Assembly: GCA_019203745.1 (NCBI GenBank)
Contig: CP078104.1
Coordinates: forward strand, 2,268,501 to 2,332,500
Direction: 5' to 3'
DNA length: 64,000 nucleotides
Origin: Chryseobacterium sp. E1
Lineage (GTDB): Bacteria; Bacteroidota; Bacteroidia; Flavobacteriales; Weeksellaceae
Shown here: positions 9,620 to 20,425 of the stretch, piece after piece
Layout: each line of letters starts with the position of its first letter
How positions within the stretch are numbered: the stretch's first letter is position 1
The notes under the pieces: generated by a model
The model's input: the letters and a program-made list of their open reading frames with translations, nothing else
Told to the model about the DNA's origin: nothing
Databases searched by the model: none
Position numbers and translations under genes: made by a program

Positions 9620-9685
9620 ATTTACTTACTTAAAATCTAGGAGGATTAAAATAAATCTGCACTTGGGATAAGAAATCTATTGTTC

Positions 9686-9994
9686 TTAATCTCCGTAATA
9701 GGCTTCAACACCTTTTTGTATTTCTGGACTCATTTTTTTTGGATATTTCTCTTCTAATTTTTTCAGACATTCTACAAATTCTTTGCTTTGAAGTTTATAT
9801 GATAGTTCTTCAAAATCTGAACTAATATGTTCCAGATTATCTAAATTCAAATTTTCAATTACATGAATTGTTTGATTAACATCTATCAATAATAATTTAG
9901 TAATTTTATCATAATCATCAGACTTTGTAGGGTCATTTAGATGTTTTGATTCAATTACATTTATAATTTCTAAAATTTTATCTTCTAGTTTCAT
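9686..9994 (-). CDS. Candidate immunity protein for EndoU cassette
   Basis: Intact 102-residue acidic helical protein (MKLEDKILEIINVIESKH at the start, GVEAYYGD at the end), no signal peptide and no recognised family. It begins 5 bp after the stop of the EndoU-like cassette, the classical toxin-immunity arrangement. The immunity role is inferred from this tight linkage. Confidence 0.55.
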   Translation of the reverse strand: MKLEDKILEIINVIESKHLNDPTKSDDYDKITKLLLIDVNQTIHVIENLNLDNLEHISSDFEELSYKLQSKEFVECLKKLEEKYPKKMSPEIQKGVEAYYGD

Positions 9995-9999
9995 AATAT

Positions 10000-10819
10000 T
10001 TATTCTTTATAAGGATTAAACTCATACTTTTTACTGTTTAGTAAAGGTTGTTTAGCATTATCTGGGAATATAGTTTTGGTTTTCCATTAGTTTTCATCAC
10101 CCCTACTCTTACACCATCGAAATTATCAAAAATAGGAATACCGTCATTCAAAAGCTTAAAGTCATTAAAATTTTTCTCGATAATAAACCTTCCAGCATTT
10201 TTTATCTTTTCTTTAGTCCAAGATTCTGGAAACCATGATTGACCAGTTATATGCTCTCCCTCTGTAATTCTTTTGTATTTATCTGCATGCCCTTCGACAG
10301 AGCCAATTCTAACACCGTTTTTATAGGTATACTCTACTTTATATTTTCTAACTATTTTATTAAGATAATTTACATTTTCCTGCCCGTGTCCCCACTTTTC
10401 ATTTTACCAGGTAACATACTCCTCCGAGGGTTTGCAGGTAAAGCAAATTCTCCCATACTAGCATGTTCTAAAACATCATCTGGTAAATGCTTTAAATTAT
10501 AAAGTCCTTCCAAAATAACTCCTATTTTCCTCACATTATGGTTTTCTTGTTTCAAACCCATTAATGTCTCTTGGTAGACTCTATCATACCGGCTCCCTTG
10601 AGCAATAATCTCACCTTTGTAGACCAAAGCAAACTTTCTGTTGCTACTGATTGCTCCTATAACATCAGGATTAATACCACTTCCTTTATTAATGCTCTCC
10701 ATAATAGCAGCAGCATCCAGCTCCATAAAGAAGGCTCCATGTTGCATTAAAGCATCACATTCCGAGGTTTTTGAAATGAACCCTGCGCTTGGGATTACCC
10801 ATTCTGTGGGGCCAAGCAC
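10000..10819 (-). CDS. Orphan EndoU-like nuclease toxin cassette
   Basis: A displaced toxin C-terminus. The first 105 residues nearly repeat the pre-toxin region of the full toxin (PTEWVIPSAGF, DAAAIMESINKGSGINPDV, KGEIIAQGSRYDR). The unique part has the EndoU signature of CDI-type toxins: KNGVRIGSVEGHADKYKR, TGQSWFPESWTKEKIKNAG, FDGVRVGVMKTNGKPKTIF and PDNAKQP. EndoU toxins cleave RNA, often tRNA, in the target cytoplasm. No ATG is present (GTG at 10819 only), and homology to the full toxin extends upstream to about 10870 through an in-frame stop. One frame change near 10375 separates hinge and nuclease. Confidence 0.7.
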
Positions 10820-10881
10820 ACGAAGTTATTTTCTTTGGGCAACTCCTATCAAATCCAAAACTATCGAAATTGAAATGTTAT

Positions 10882-10914
10882 GAAAAAAATAAACCGCTCA
10901 ACATTGAGCGGTTT
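10882..10914 (-). terminator. Terminator between nuclease immunity gene and EndoU cassette
   Basis: AAACCGCTCAA pairs with TTGAGCGGTTT. On the minus strand it is followed by ATTTTTTTCAT. It lies 7 bp after the immunity stop and immediately before the start-less EndoU cassette, so normal transcription of the toxin operon should end here. Confidence 0.85.
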
Positions 10915-10920
10915 ACAAAT

Positions 10921-11219
10921 TTATCCAAAACTTATGGAGTTGTAATCTTCAAAATTAATTGATTTTAAGCAGTTTAAAATAAAACCTGCCCTTTCTATCT
11001 CCCAATTTCCTTTGATATAAGGCATGAGTTTTTCCCACTCTTTTACTATTTCCATTAATTCTTCTTTTTCAAATTCATGAGGAAATTTCCAATTGCACAA
11101 ATTTTCTAGTTTATGTTTCTCAAATAGGGGTAGCCAATATTCATGAAATAATTTATGTGTTGAAATTGGAATCTCATCTATATTTCCCTTTTTGTTTCCG
11201 TTATAATGCTATATGACAT
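10921..11219 (-). CDS. Immunity protein for PD-(D/E)XK toxin (CDI-immunity-like)
   Basis: Reconstructed 99-residue protein: start MSYSIITETK, then IDEIPISTHKLFHEYWLPLF, WKFPHEFEKEELMEIVKEWE, IERAGFILNCLKSINFEDY. It resembles the short alpha-helical proteins annotated as contact-dependent-inhibition immunity proteins, though I cannot name the exact family. One A is missing near 11190. It follows the toxin stop after 29 bp on the same strand and is closed by a terminator, which supports the pairing. Confidence 0.6.
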
Positions 11220-11248
11220 TTTATTAAATTTTTAATTATATATTTATA

Positions 11249-13628
11249 TTATTTCCCAAATTTAGCAGTAAAATCCCAGTCAGGAAATTTTTTTCAATCG
11301 TAATAATTCATTATTTACCGCATTTTGGACTCCAATATCAGTTTCCTCTACATGAAATTGTAATTTTCTTATATCTCTAATAATAGCTATATCAGGAGAC
11401 AGGCCATCTGCCAATCTTGCTCTTGTTGATTTTGCATCTTCAAGAGCTTTTATTCTTTATATGTTTTTAAATATATGTGTTTTTCAGCCCATTTTTCAAA
11501 TGTCCACCAAGGTTTTCCTGTTTTAGGATTAATATTTCTAAGTAATTCTTCAGCTGACTTATCTTCTACAAAAATTCTTTTATTATGAAAAATTTGGTCA
11601 AACTCTCCGATAGGAGAGCCTCTGTGATCTAAAATTTCTATTAATTGATAGGATTTTGATTGCCAAATATCTTCTAAAATAAATCCAACCTTCTCCACAC
11701 TATAACTCTCCCTTTTCACATCCATCAATGTCTTTTGATAAGCCCTATCATATCTACTTCCCTGGGCAATAATCTCACCTTTATAAACCAAAGCAAACTT
11801 TCTATTACTACTGATCGCACCTATAACATCAGGATTAATACCACTTCCTTTATTAATGCTCTCCATAATAGCAGCAGCATCCAGCTCCATAAAGAAGGCT
11901 CCATGTTGCATTAAAGCATCACATTCCGAAGTTTTTGAAAAGAACCCTGCGCTTGGGATCACCCATTCTGTAGGACTAAACATACGAAGGTCTTTTCTTT
12001 GAAAAGCTCTGCTGTTCAGATCCAAAAATACGGAAATAGCCACGGTCCTCAAACCTTGTCTTACTTTTTCAGCCGTTTCAGGTAATTTCAGTAAGCTTAA
12101 ACAGCCTCTGTAAAAAGCAACAACAGCTTGTGACAAGGCCACTACTACCTGTGGTGCTGCAACAGCTGCTCCCAATACATTATAAACCAGGTCCCATTGT
12201 CTCAGAAACTCTTCTCCTCCCGGCAATTTGGCAACTGATCCCGAAATGCCTGTATGGTAAGATCAGGCACTGCTAAGCTGAGATCCGCTAATGCCGCCAA
12301 CAACAGATAGGGATTGTCTGTTAATACCAATGTTCCTATTCCAAAAACGACCCCATTATATCCGCTACGATTCGCATCGTTTCGTTGATATCTTCCCAAT
12401 TTTCTGCATCAGCCAATGCTTTTACATAAATAGCAGGAACCATCATTCTTACTGAACCCTCTTGTTCCGTTTCTCCATCCAAAGCCTCTGACCGGGTTTC
12501 ATCTCTAAAGTATACCATATCCAGAGGATAAAACTGAGCTCCTTCATCCAGATCCTTTGTCACCTGTTCAGTTGCATTAGGATCTCCTTCTTTGGGGACA
12601 ATAAAAATTCTTTTTACCACTTCCTGTTGCTGTTGGAGATAAAATGTTTTATCATTAGACTTTCCCAAGCCCAAAAGAAACCCTCCTAATTCCAATACCC
12701 TGGTATTGACCTTATATCCGTTTCCTATTTTGAACTCAGGTGCTCCTTGCTGTGGCCGGTTCTCAGAAAGCAGACAGGCTTCCATCAGGAACGTAGCAAA
12801 AATAATACGGTTAGATTTCATTTCACCGTTCATCTCACTAAACCCATCTAAGTTAAAATAAATTCTGTTACAGAGTTCCGGATTAGCTTTAAATTTTTCC
12901 AACAGAAAGGTATAACTGGAAAGTGCTTTTATTGCATTGATCAAAGCAGAACTGCCATCTTTCCACCCACTGAAAATACCGGTATCATCAAGATCTGTCA
13001 GAGCCAATATATGCCCGAATATCGTTTCATTTGGGAGTTCCATTCCTTTAAGAACAAACTCTGGTGCCTGAGTATAAAGGAACTTAATCTCTTTAGCATC
13101 TGTAGCCTTTGTAGCACTTGTAACCTTTGTAGCCCTGAGAAAGCTGTTTTTAAAGATTTTAATAAAATAGTCTTTATAATAGGTATCACCATTTTCAAAA
13201 TCACCATAACCAACATACCTAACAAGATTTCTGAATTCTTCATAAGAAAAAGTTTCCAATACAATTGCCTTTCTTCGTCTTAACTCAACAGTATCGGCAT
13301 CCCTGTGATAAAAATAAATCAATTGTGCAGATATTTTTTCCTTTGGTCCGTTAATCTCAAATTTGATTTCGCATTGTGTCTGTACCAGATCAACAAGTTC
13401 TTTATTCTTGTTAAGATAAGTATTCAGGTAAATGAAATTCTCCCGATCATCCTTTATATACTTTTCTTCTGCAATTCCATCATAATCATTGATATTGTAG
13501 TCCAAAATAAAATGCATTCTGAGCTGATTGCTGTATTTTAATTTATTACATAACAGCTGTTTTCTTATAAAATCATCGGTACGCCATTCTTTACTGATGA
13601 TTTCTCTAAGTTGAAGTGTTTCCATCAT
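11249..13628 (-). CDS. Polymorphic toxin with C-terminal PD-(D/E)XK nuclease
   Basis: Protein of about 790 residues without a signal peptide. Residues 1-420 are a soluble N-terminal part of unknown fold. About 430-510 holds two hydrophobic segments (GVVFGIGTLVLTDNPYLLLA, NVLGAAVAAPQVVVALSQAV), possibly membrane-inserting. About 545-640 is a conserved pre-toxin module ending KGEIIAQGSRYDRAYQK. The last 170 residues are variable and carry GSPIGEFDQIF and RIFVEDKSAEE, the D...ExK pattern of PD-(D/E)XK nuclease toxins, ending DWDFTAKFGK. Frame changes lie near 12380, 12225, 11450 and 11290. The start at 13628 is preferred because an ATG at 13667 lies inside a terminator hairpin. Delivery route unknown. 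Confidence 0.72.
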
Positions 13629-13637
13629 TTTTCTTTT

Positions 13638-13665
13638 TGAAAAAGGCAGAGCATTACACTCTGCC
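13638..13665 (-). terminator. Terminator-like hairpin just before the toxin start
   Basis: On the minus strand GGCAGAG pairs with GCTCTGCC (7-bp core), followed by TTTTTC. It lies between the stop of the 160-residue protein and the ATG of the toxin, so it could attenuate toxin expression from the upstream promoter. Confidence 0.65.
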
Positions 13666-13680
13666 ATTAATTAATACTTC

Positions 13681-14159
13681 TTAGGAAAGCTTGTCCAGCC
13701 TGTCTCTGCAATTTTTCACAAATTCATCCAGATAAGAGGCCAGCAACTCTGTAAAGCCTGCCTTATTATTTTTCAACAGCCAAAGCATATACTGGTAGCT
13801 TGGTACTTTTACTCTATCAGTGTCTACATCTGCTGTAGCTTCAGCCAAAGGCAGCTCTATAAGATTGTTGTTACCATCACGGAGGTAGCTCCAAGTTTCT
13901 TTATAGATGACCCATTCAGGGGCTGGAAGTGAGATATTGATCTCTTCTCCTGTTTCCCTGTCTTTCAGTACCTGTTCATATCTGAAAGAGATAAATTGCT
14001 GTTTGGATTTGGCATCTATATCCAACACCCTGATACTTCTTTCAAATTGTGGCAGTTTGGGATGTGCCTGTAGTGGCAGTTCTGCAAGATTCAGGGGGTA
14101 TTTTCAATGTTGCTAAGGATTTCCTTAATATTTTCCGGTATAATTAAATGTGTATTCAT
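13681..14159 (-). CDS. Unknown protein of about 159 residues in toxin operon
   Basis: Not recognised. Starts MNTHLIIPENIKEILSNIEN, continues RSIRVLDIDAKSKQ, INISLPAPEWVIYKETW, and VPSYQYMLWLLKNNKAGFTE, ending FVKNCRDRLDKLS. Soluble, no signal peptide. One base is missing near 14097 (a C run). It lies 12 bp after the tail-fibre-like gene and 52 bp before the toxin, so a chaperone or adaptor for toxin loading is possible (inference only). Confidence 0.5.
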
Positions 14160-14171
14160 AATTTTATTTTT

Positions 14172-15665
14172 TTAAGACAATAATATTTTTCCAAGTAGGT
14201 TCATAGACAGCGATCCTTGCCCGCCGGTTCCTCTTGAGAGGTAAAAGCGTTTAGGATACTGATTAAAAGAAGAATTAAACTGCTGGTACGTTACACCATT
14301 ACTTTCTGCAATGACATATACAACGCCGTTATAATAAGCAATGTGAAAGGTTTCATTTCTGACAGGGAGATATTCTCCTGATAGATTATCCAGTTTCCCT
14401 CACCACCATAGGCTGCAAAACCGTAAAATACTCCATCATCTCCAATGATTCCCCTTGAAAATAGCTTAGGAAATTGGCCCCATAGTTAGACAGGTTATTA
14501 TTTACAGAAAAAGAAACCATAAATCCGGCATTAATGTCTGCAACAGAAATTAAATTATCAGATTGGGCAGATGAACCTGGGGATAATGATATAGAGGTAT
14601 CTGTTATTGCCGCACTTCCCGTTAATGTTGCCCAGTTGGTAATTCCTGTAAACTGACTGTAGGTAAGCCCAGCTTTTACAATGAGTTCGGGAGAGCTGGG
14701 ATTTGTTAATCCATTATGCGTAACAAATACCTGATAATATCCCTCCGGTTTTGTGCTCCAGTTGATCCCAAAATTCAAATTATTGGGAAAGTTCTGCATT
14801 ACCGTAAAGTTATCTACGCTATATTCTTCAGGAGTGGTTAAGTTGGTACCATTGACATCTTTGATCCTTTTAACCTTAATATATGCATTAGGCGAAACGT
14901 TATCTACAAAGAGATTTAACCCCACCAAGGTGGTGTACTGAATAAAGTTTTTGTATTATCAATAAACGGCAGCAGCAGCACATCTATTCTGGGAGTTCCG
15001 GTTGCAAACTTTTCTGTTGAAAGCTTCATACGATTTCTCCATGCTAATTTTTCTGCATCATTCAACAATAGCGGGTAATTGGAAATCATGTTTTTACCAT
15101 TACTCCAGGAAAGCTGCCCTGAAGAATTCTGAACCATCATTCTGTTGAATGTTGTATCTGCAGATTTATCACTCAATCCTGTTATGGAATAATAAAATCC
15201 GGAGGTCCCGAAAGTCCAGTTGGCTCCAAGTGTCAATCCTGCGCCCGGCACCGTGGTGAGAGAAGAGTTAGCTATATTTTTTCCTAAATCCCCTGCAGGC
15301 AGTTTTGCTACTTTTCCAGTATCATCTAAACCTACAATTTTCGGATAATTCTGTGCATTTCCTTCAATAGAAGGCATATCCAGCTTATGATCCAGTTTTT
15401 CTCTTGTCTGAATGTTATATTGTGCCTGGTTTTTAATTCCTTCTGCTGTAAATGAAGGGTTTGAAATCGAAAGATGAGTATCTGACAGCTCCAATGGAAT
15501 AGTGCCATCGGTAACAGCATGAGTTTTCAGATCTCCATTCTGATCAATGGCATAATCTGTATAAATAGGTGAACCCGGTTCGGCTACCTGGTAAATGACA
15601 TTGGTTTCTCTTTCTCCTACCGGAGGCAATTCATTTACACGTATAATTTTTCCTATAATAGACAT
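14172..15665 (-). CDS. Tail-fibre-like repeat protein in toxin operon
   Basis: About 497 residues, glycine- and serine-rich with many short beta-like segments, in the style of phage tail fibres or adhesins. Landmarks: MSIIGKIIRVNELPPVGE at the start, YTDYAIDQNGDLKTHAV, TTVPGAGLTLGANWTFG, LLLNDAEKLAWRNRMKLST, then two C-terminal modules with NWATLTGSAAITDTS and YYNGVVYVIAESNGV. No signal peptide. Frame changes lie near 14930 and near 14395. It starts 27 bp after the stop of the large first gene. A receptor-binding or surface role is inferred from composition only. Confidence 0.5.
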
Positions 15666-15691
15666 ATTCGTATTTTTTTGATTAATAATTT

Positions 15692-18600
15692 TTATACCCA
15701 ATCTCCTGAGATAATTTTCTGCCCGTCACCGGTTTCCACACCTAAAAGATGGTCATTGGATTCAAAATTAGTAGCACAGAAATTCCCCAGTTCATCATCA
15801 AACTTCACATCAGGTTCACAGCTGCAAGGCAAAGCTTTTTCAACTTTCAGCCCAATAGATCCTGCCTGAAGAATGGTAAGGGAAGTAGGATTTTCTCTCT
15901 CCATGGTTCTCCTTCTTTAGTTGCTTTAGGTGAGCGTAGTTCATCTACAATAGATAAGAACAGAGGGTCATCAATGACAGGAACTTCTCCTCCGTTCCAG
16001 ATTTGTCCTGTAGCAAGGAAATGCCTTACAGCCTCTTCAAAGCCTGGTCTTACGGTAACGATTACTCTTGCCATACCCGACTGCATGAAAGCTCTGAAAG
16101 TAGGATCATTATCATCAAACTGATACAAATCTGCCCAGGATTTTCTTTCTCCCCAATAATAAGGATAGAAATAATAGCTCATGATCTCCCATTCAAATGC
16201 CTGTTCCATAAACTTGATAAAGGCGGAATATCTGTCAAGCTTTTCATCCACTTTAATATCTGTATTTTCAAAAGTCTCTGTAGTGGAATTGTCATTGGTG
16301 TAATATCTCTTTTTACCAAAAGTGAGCAATGCGTCAGGATTTTGATTAAGCATATAGGAAATACAGTTTCTTCTTAAGATTGTATTTTCTATTTTTCTGT
16401 AAAACCCGGGATTTGATCCTTTGATCTGAACTCCCAAAGCTTTCGCATCAGCTAAAGCAGCTTCATATTTACTTAATTCTGTTTTATAGGCTTCAATAAT
16501 TTTATTGAATGCTTTCTGCAGCCATCCGTTCTTATATTCTTCCTGCAGCACGCATTTGATATTGACTGTTGCATGGAAATAATGAGCATTGGTAGTTGCT
16601 ATTGTGATTGGAACTTCTCTGACAAATTTTAAAAATGCATTGGGAGCACTCTCTCCTCCTACTAATAAACTGGCTCCACTTCCCCAGCCATTATAACCAG
16701 GAAAAGAGTTTTGGCTTTTCACAACATAAGATTCAGTAATATAATGTTCCGGAATAGCAATAAGATCTGATTTTGAAGAAGCCTGTTTTGATTCCGTGGA
16801 AGAATAATCAATTGATTTTCCAACATAGACTACAGGTTCCAGTCTTTCATCAACTTCTACATTATAATAGCCTAACCAGTATTTCAGTTTTGTAGAGTCT
16901 GCAAGAGCGCTCCAGTCTTTGATCTGCATACCGGCAGACTCTCTTGGATCGATTGGCTTTACCAATTGATTTTCAGAAGTATTGCTTATTTTTATTCCCA
17001 GAGCATGTAGTTTGGCCGGCTCAGGAATCATAAACTCAAACATCATACGTTTTCCGTAGTTAAAGATTTGATTCTTTACCACTTTATCCACCCAACGGTA
17101 AACCCCTACAACATGATTATTTCCTTTGGTATTATCAAACCCATGCTTGTTGTTTTCCTCATACTCTTCCAGAATTTTGTCAATACGTTCTTCTTTTACT
17201 TTGGTGATAATTCTTTCAAGGGCTCTTGCCGTAATATCTTTAGCCTCAGTGACAGCCTGCCTGTTGCTTTCTTCTTTGGAGCTATGGGTAGCATAATTAG
17301 CTGCAGTATTTAACATATACTTTGCTCCCGCTCCCCACGATGCATTAAACCCTGCCTGTGCCGCAAAATCTTTGGACTCCTGAAGGACTTTTGAAATTTC
17401 GCTTTGCATCTCATTTCTCTCTGTAGAAGTAGTATCCGTTAATTTCTCTTTTTCGGATTCTGTGGACCTGGTGGTTTGAGATTCGCTTCTTTTGAGTCTT
17501 CTTGTTGATTTTTCCTTGTATTCTTTTGCCATGATATTTTCAATGTGGGAAACATCTCCCTCTACATAGCAATAAGTACTTTGTTCTACTTTCCGGTAGT
17601 CAGCAATTCCAATATTTTTCATTCCAAAACCTGATGGGATAAATGGTTGATCCTCTTCAGGTGTTGTAGGGTTATCTTTGTTTTTGAGGCAAATGCTTCC
17701 TTCCCCTGTCAGGTTATAAATTTTGGTTACTGAATCTATTCCTCCTGCAGTATATATCGTCATAGGAATTTTACAGAGATATACCTTCCCGTCATCAAGA
17801 GTAAGCTCTGCTTCAAGCTGACAACCGTTCTTTATGGCATCTGTAATTTGTAACTGAGGCAAAATACCATCACTAAACAGAGATAAGTAATCTCCTCCAC
17901 CCGCAACTTTTAGTTGATTTGAGGTTTGAACTACATTACCGCTATTATCCAATATTTTGACTGTTCCTGAAGCTGATGAAAACAGCGATGTCGTCTCGCC
18001 GGGCGTCATACTTAGCAACCATCTGTCCGAATAATTCTGAAAAGATCGGGTTCTTAATAAAACAGGCAGGCAATTACCAGATCCACCTCCGTCACCTCCG
18101 GTTGTTTTATTTTTTAACGTAAATGTTCCGCTTCCCTGAAATCTGTATATACTGTTTGATGTCCATAACAGCCTCCCTTTCATAATGTATACAAGACCAT
18201 CATTAAGAGTAACCTCGCCTTCTAATAAAATAGCTTCATATCCCTTACTGTAGTATTGGGTATTTTTTCCGGGTAATCAAATAAAGATGTTACGTTGGGC
18301 GCATCAAAAGTGGATGCTACAGTTCCGCTGGCCAAAATATACTGATCTTCAGATTTAATATTGTATTTTCCGCTTACAATATGTTTTGGATCATTGATAT
18401 CGGTTGCCATAATCATGGAATGGTCGCCGATTCCAAAGGGGGCATTTGTTGTTGAAACAGTAAAGGAGATTTCCTGGGTATTGATTGATTGTGTTACAGG
18501 AATAACAACCCCTCCCACAGTTTTGGAAACCTGCGGATTAAGGTTTGTATTATTTAAGATCGTTTGCTCTAACAGCTGATTGTTTTGTTCAATAGTTTGA

Positions 18601-19623
18601 AAAAGCTCTGTAAATGTAGAAACTCCTTTCAGGGCTTCAGCCAGATCAGAAGTTTTGAATACCTGTTGTAAAGCTTCGGTATTTTCTTTGTTCAGTTGTC
18701 TTAACAGACCTTCTGTTTCAATTTCAGGACGGAAATCAAATTTAAAAACAGGGACTTCCGGAACCGGAATATATTTTAAACTTGATAAACCTTCGTTATT
18801 TTGTGCTGCCAGAAAAATTTCCTTTTGATATTCCTGCTCCTTTATCTGCCGGTCATATTCTGCCTGTGCTGGCCTTGCAGTTTCTAAGTATTCTTCATAA
18901 GCTATACTATATGCTGACTCATACTCTTTTTGATAGTTTTTTCAAATTCTTTTAAAGTAATAACCAGGTCCCTGGTTCTTTTAAGATTTATCGTTGCTTC
19001 TGCAAATTTCAGATTACTTTTATTGAAGGGGACACTACCTGACATTTTACCCTCTGCCCTTGGCACTACAGTATTGGAAGATTCTTTCCCTTTTGCCTTG
19101 AAAAGTTCTTTAGGAAGGACTACTTTTGCTTTGATTACATCTTCATACTGCTCCTGCGTTCCATAGTAATTGGATAAAATATGATCTAAATGTAAAAACT
19201 GCATGAGTGTTTCTTTTGCGTAAAAATCCTTCTGAGTCACCACCTGATAAATAAGATTATCCCAGATTGTAGAATTGATTTCAACAATTTGCTGAGATTT
19301 TTGTAAGCATTGATCTTATCATCAAATTCAGTTTTAGTAGCTTTTTCTTTATTTTTTGACACCCAGACAGCCAGTTCATAGAATTCTATATTCCTCGCTT
19401 TTAAAGAGTCCTCAGTTTCTATGGTTAAATCTGTAATTTTTTCACAGACATTCTTCAATGATTCTCCTGCTTCTACTCTTGAATCAATTACTCCTTTTTG
19501 TGTAAGAATATTTCTGAAAATGAATCTTCTTTCTTTGTTTTTGGGTTCAGATAGCTCAGCACTGCGCATTGTCGCAAATCTGAATAAGGTTTGTGAGCCA
19601 TTATTTTGATTAATTGCTTCCAT
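15692..19623 (-). CDS. Large unknown protein (about 1310 residues) heading toxin operon
   Basis: No named family recognised. N-terminal third is helical and charged (MEAINQNNGSQTLFRFATMR at the start, later YDRQIKEQEYQKEIFLAAQ). The middle holds beta-like segments (DRWLLSMTPGETTSLFSSAS) and a long Glu/Lys/Ser/Thr-rich coiled stretch (about 17200-17560). The C-terminal third has RLEPVVYVGKSIDYS, SYYFYPYYWGERKSW, DPTFRAFMQSGMARVIVTVR and FLATGQIWNGGEVP. No signal peptide or membrane segment. Frame changes near 19275, 18930, 18240 and 15905. As first gene of a toxin operon of more than 8 kb it is a candidate structural or delivery protein (inference). Confidence 0.55.
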
Positions 19624-19889
19624 TTTTTTTTGTAAATTGGGTTGATTTTAAAATAGGTTAAGATCTGAAGCTCTTTTTAGTAGAGTAATCTTCAGGTTTT
19701 AGCCTTATTTTTTTAGGTGGTTTCCGGCAAAAGATATCCACCTTATGTTTTTAAGTCGATTTTCATTTCTGTGTTTTTCTAGGGCAAATATCCATCGCAG
19801 AAGCGACAGAAGTTGACGTATAAAAACATTTTTTGCTTTTATATTCTAAAGCTTTGGGCCAAACAGCCTTAGTATTCTCAATATTTTAA

Positions 19890-19897
19890 TACATTTG
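19890..19897 (+). promoter_or_regulatory. Candidate -7 box in divergent 292-bp spacer
   Basis: TACATTTG fits the Bacteroidetes primary-sigma -7 consensus TAnnTTTG and lies 18 bp before the ATG at 19916. No clear -33 TTTG at the usual distance. The rest of the spacer 19624-19915 must also hold the promoter of the toxin operon on the other strand, which I could not place. Confidence 0.3.
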
Positions 19898-19915
19898 TTA
19901 TAAAACATATTTCAA

Positions 19916-20425
19916 ATGAATTTCGAGCAGGTCAACCTACACCTTGAGGCTTACAAAGAACACAACCAGATTCTGGATGCGGCCAAATACCTGATCCATT
20001 CTTTTAATCTGGAACATGAAAACTTTGCAGGATTCGGATTCAGGGAAGAGCTTTCTCCTACTTCAATGCTGCTTACTGCGGAAGGAGAACTGGGAGGGCC
20101 GCAGACCGTTATGATCCCGAAAAATTTATTTGATTTTGACCTGAATCTTGTTCTTAATATGGTAGCTCATGAAATGCTCCATGTGAGGCAAAAAGCACCC
20201 GGACAGGTAATTGAAGATAAGAATGAAAGAGAATTTCAGGCCTATTATGAGATGCTTTTTCACAAAGTATTTCCGCAGGTTCCGGAAGTTTCGGATTTTC
20301 ATAAAAAATTCTTCGGCGGAAAAGCTCTGGAATACTACAAAAGAATGGGTGAAGGTTCAGAATTACAACAAAAATATGCAGAACAGAAAACAGAAGTAGA
20401 ATATTTAATCAACAATTTACCATGA
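19916..20425 (+). CDS. Small HExxH-containing protein, possible metallopeptidase
   Basis: Intact 169-residue soluble protein. The motif NMVAHEMLHVRQKAPG contains HExxH with flanking residues typical of zinc peptidases (gluzincin-like), and a downstream Glu in NEREFQAYYEML could be a third ligand. No signal peptide. Family not identified. Its stop overlaps the start of the CsaA gene (ATGA), so the two are co-translated. Confidence 0.55.
   Translation: MNFEQVNLHLEAYKEHNQILDAAKYLIHSFNLEHENFAGFGFREELSPTSMLLTAEGELGGPQTVMIPKNLFDFDLNLVLNMVAHEMLHVRQKAPGQVIEDKNEREFQAYYEMLFHKVFPQVPEVSDFHKKFFGGKALEYYKRMGEGSELQQKYAEQKTEVEYLINNLP

Noticed and set aside
13629..13667. Earlier ATG (13667) as toxin start
   Set aside because: It lies inside the GGCAGAG/GCTCTGCC terminator hairpin, and the extra residues are the hairpin translated; ATG 13628 is more likely.
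15749..16377. Plus-strand open frames antisense to the giant protein
   Set aside because: Low-complexity shadow frames opposite a long real gene.
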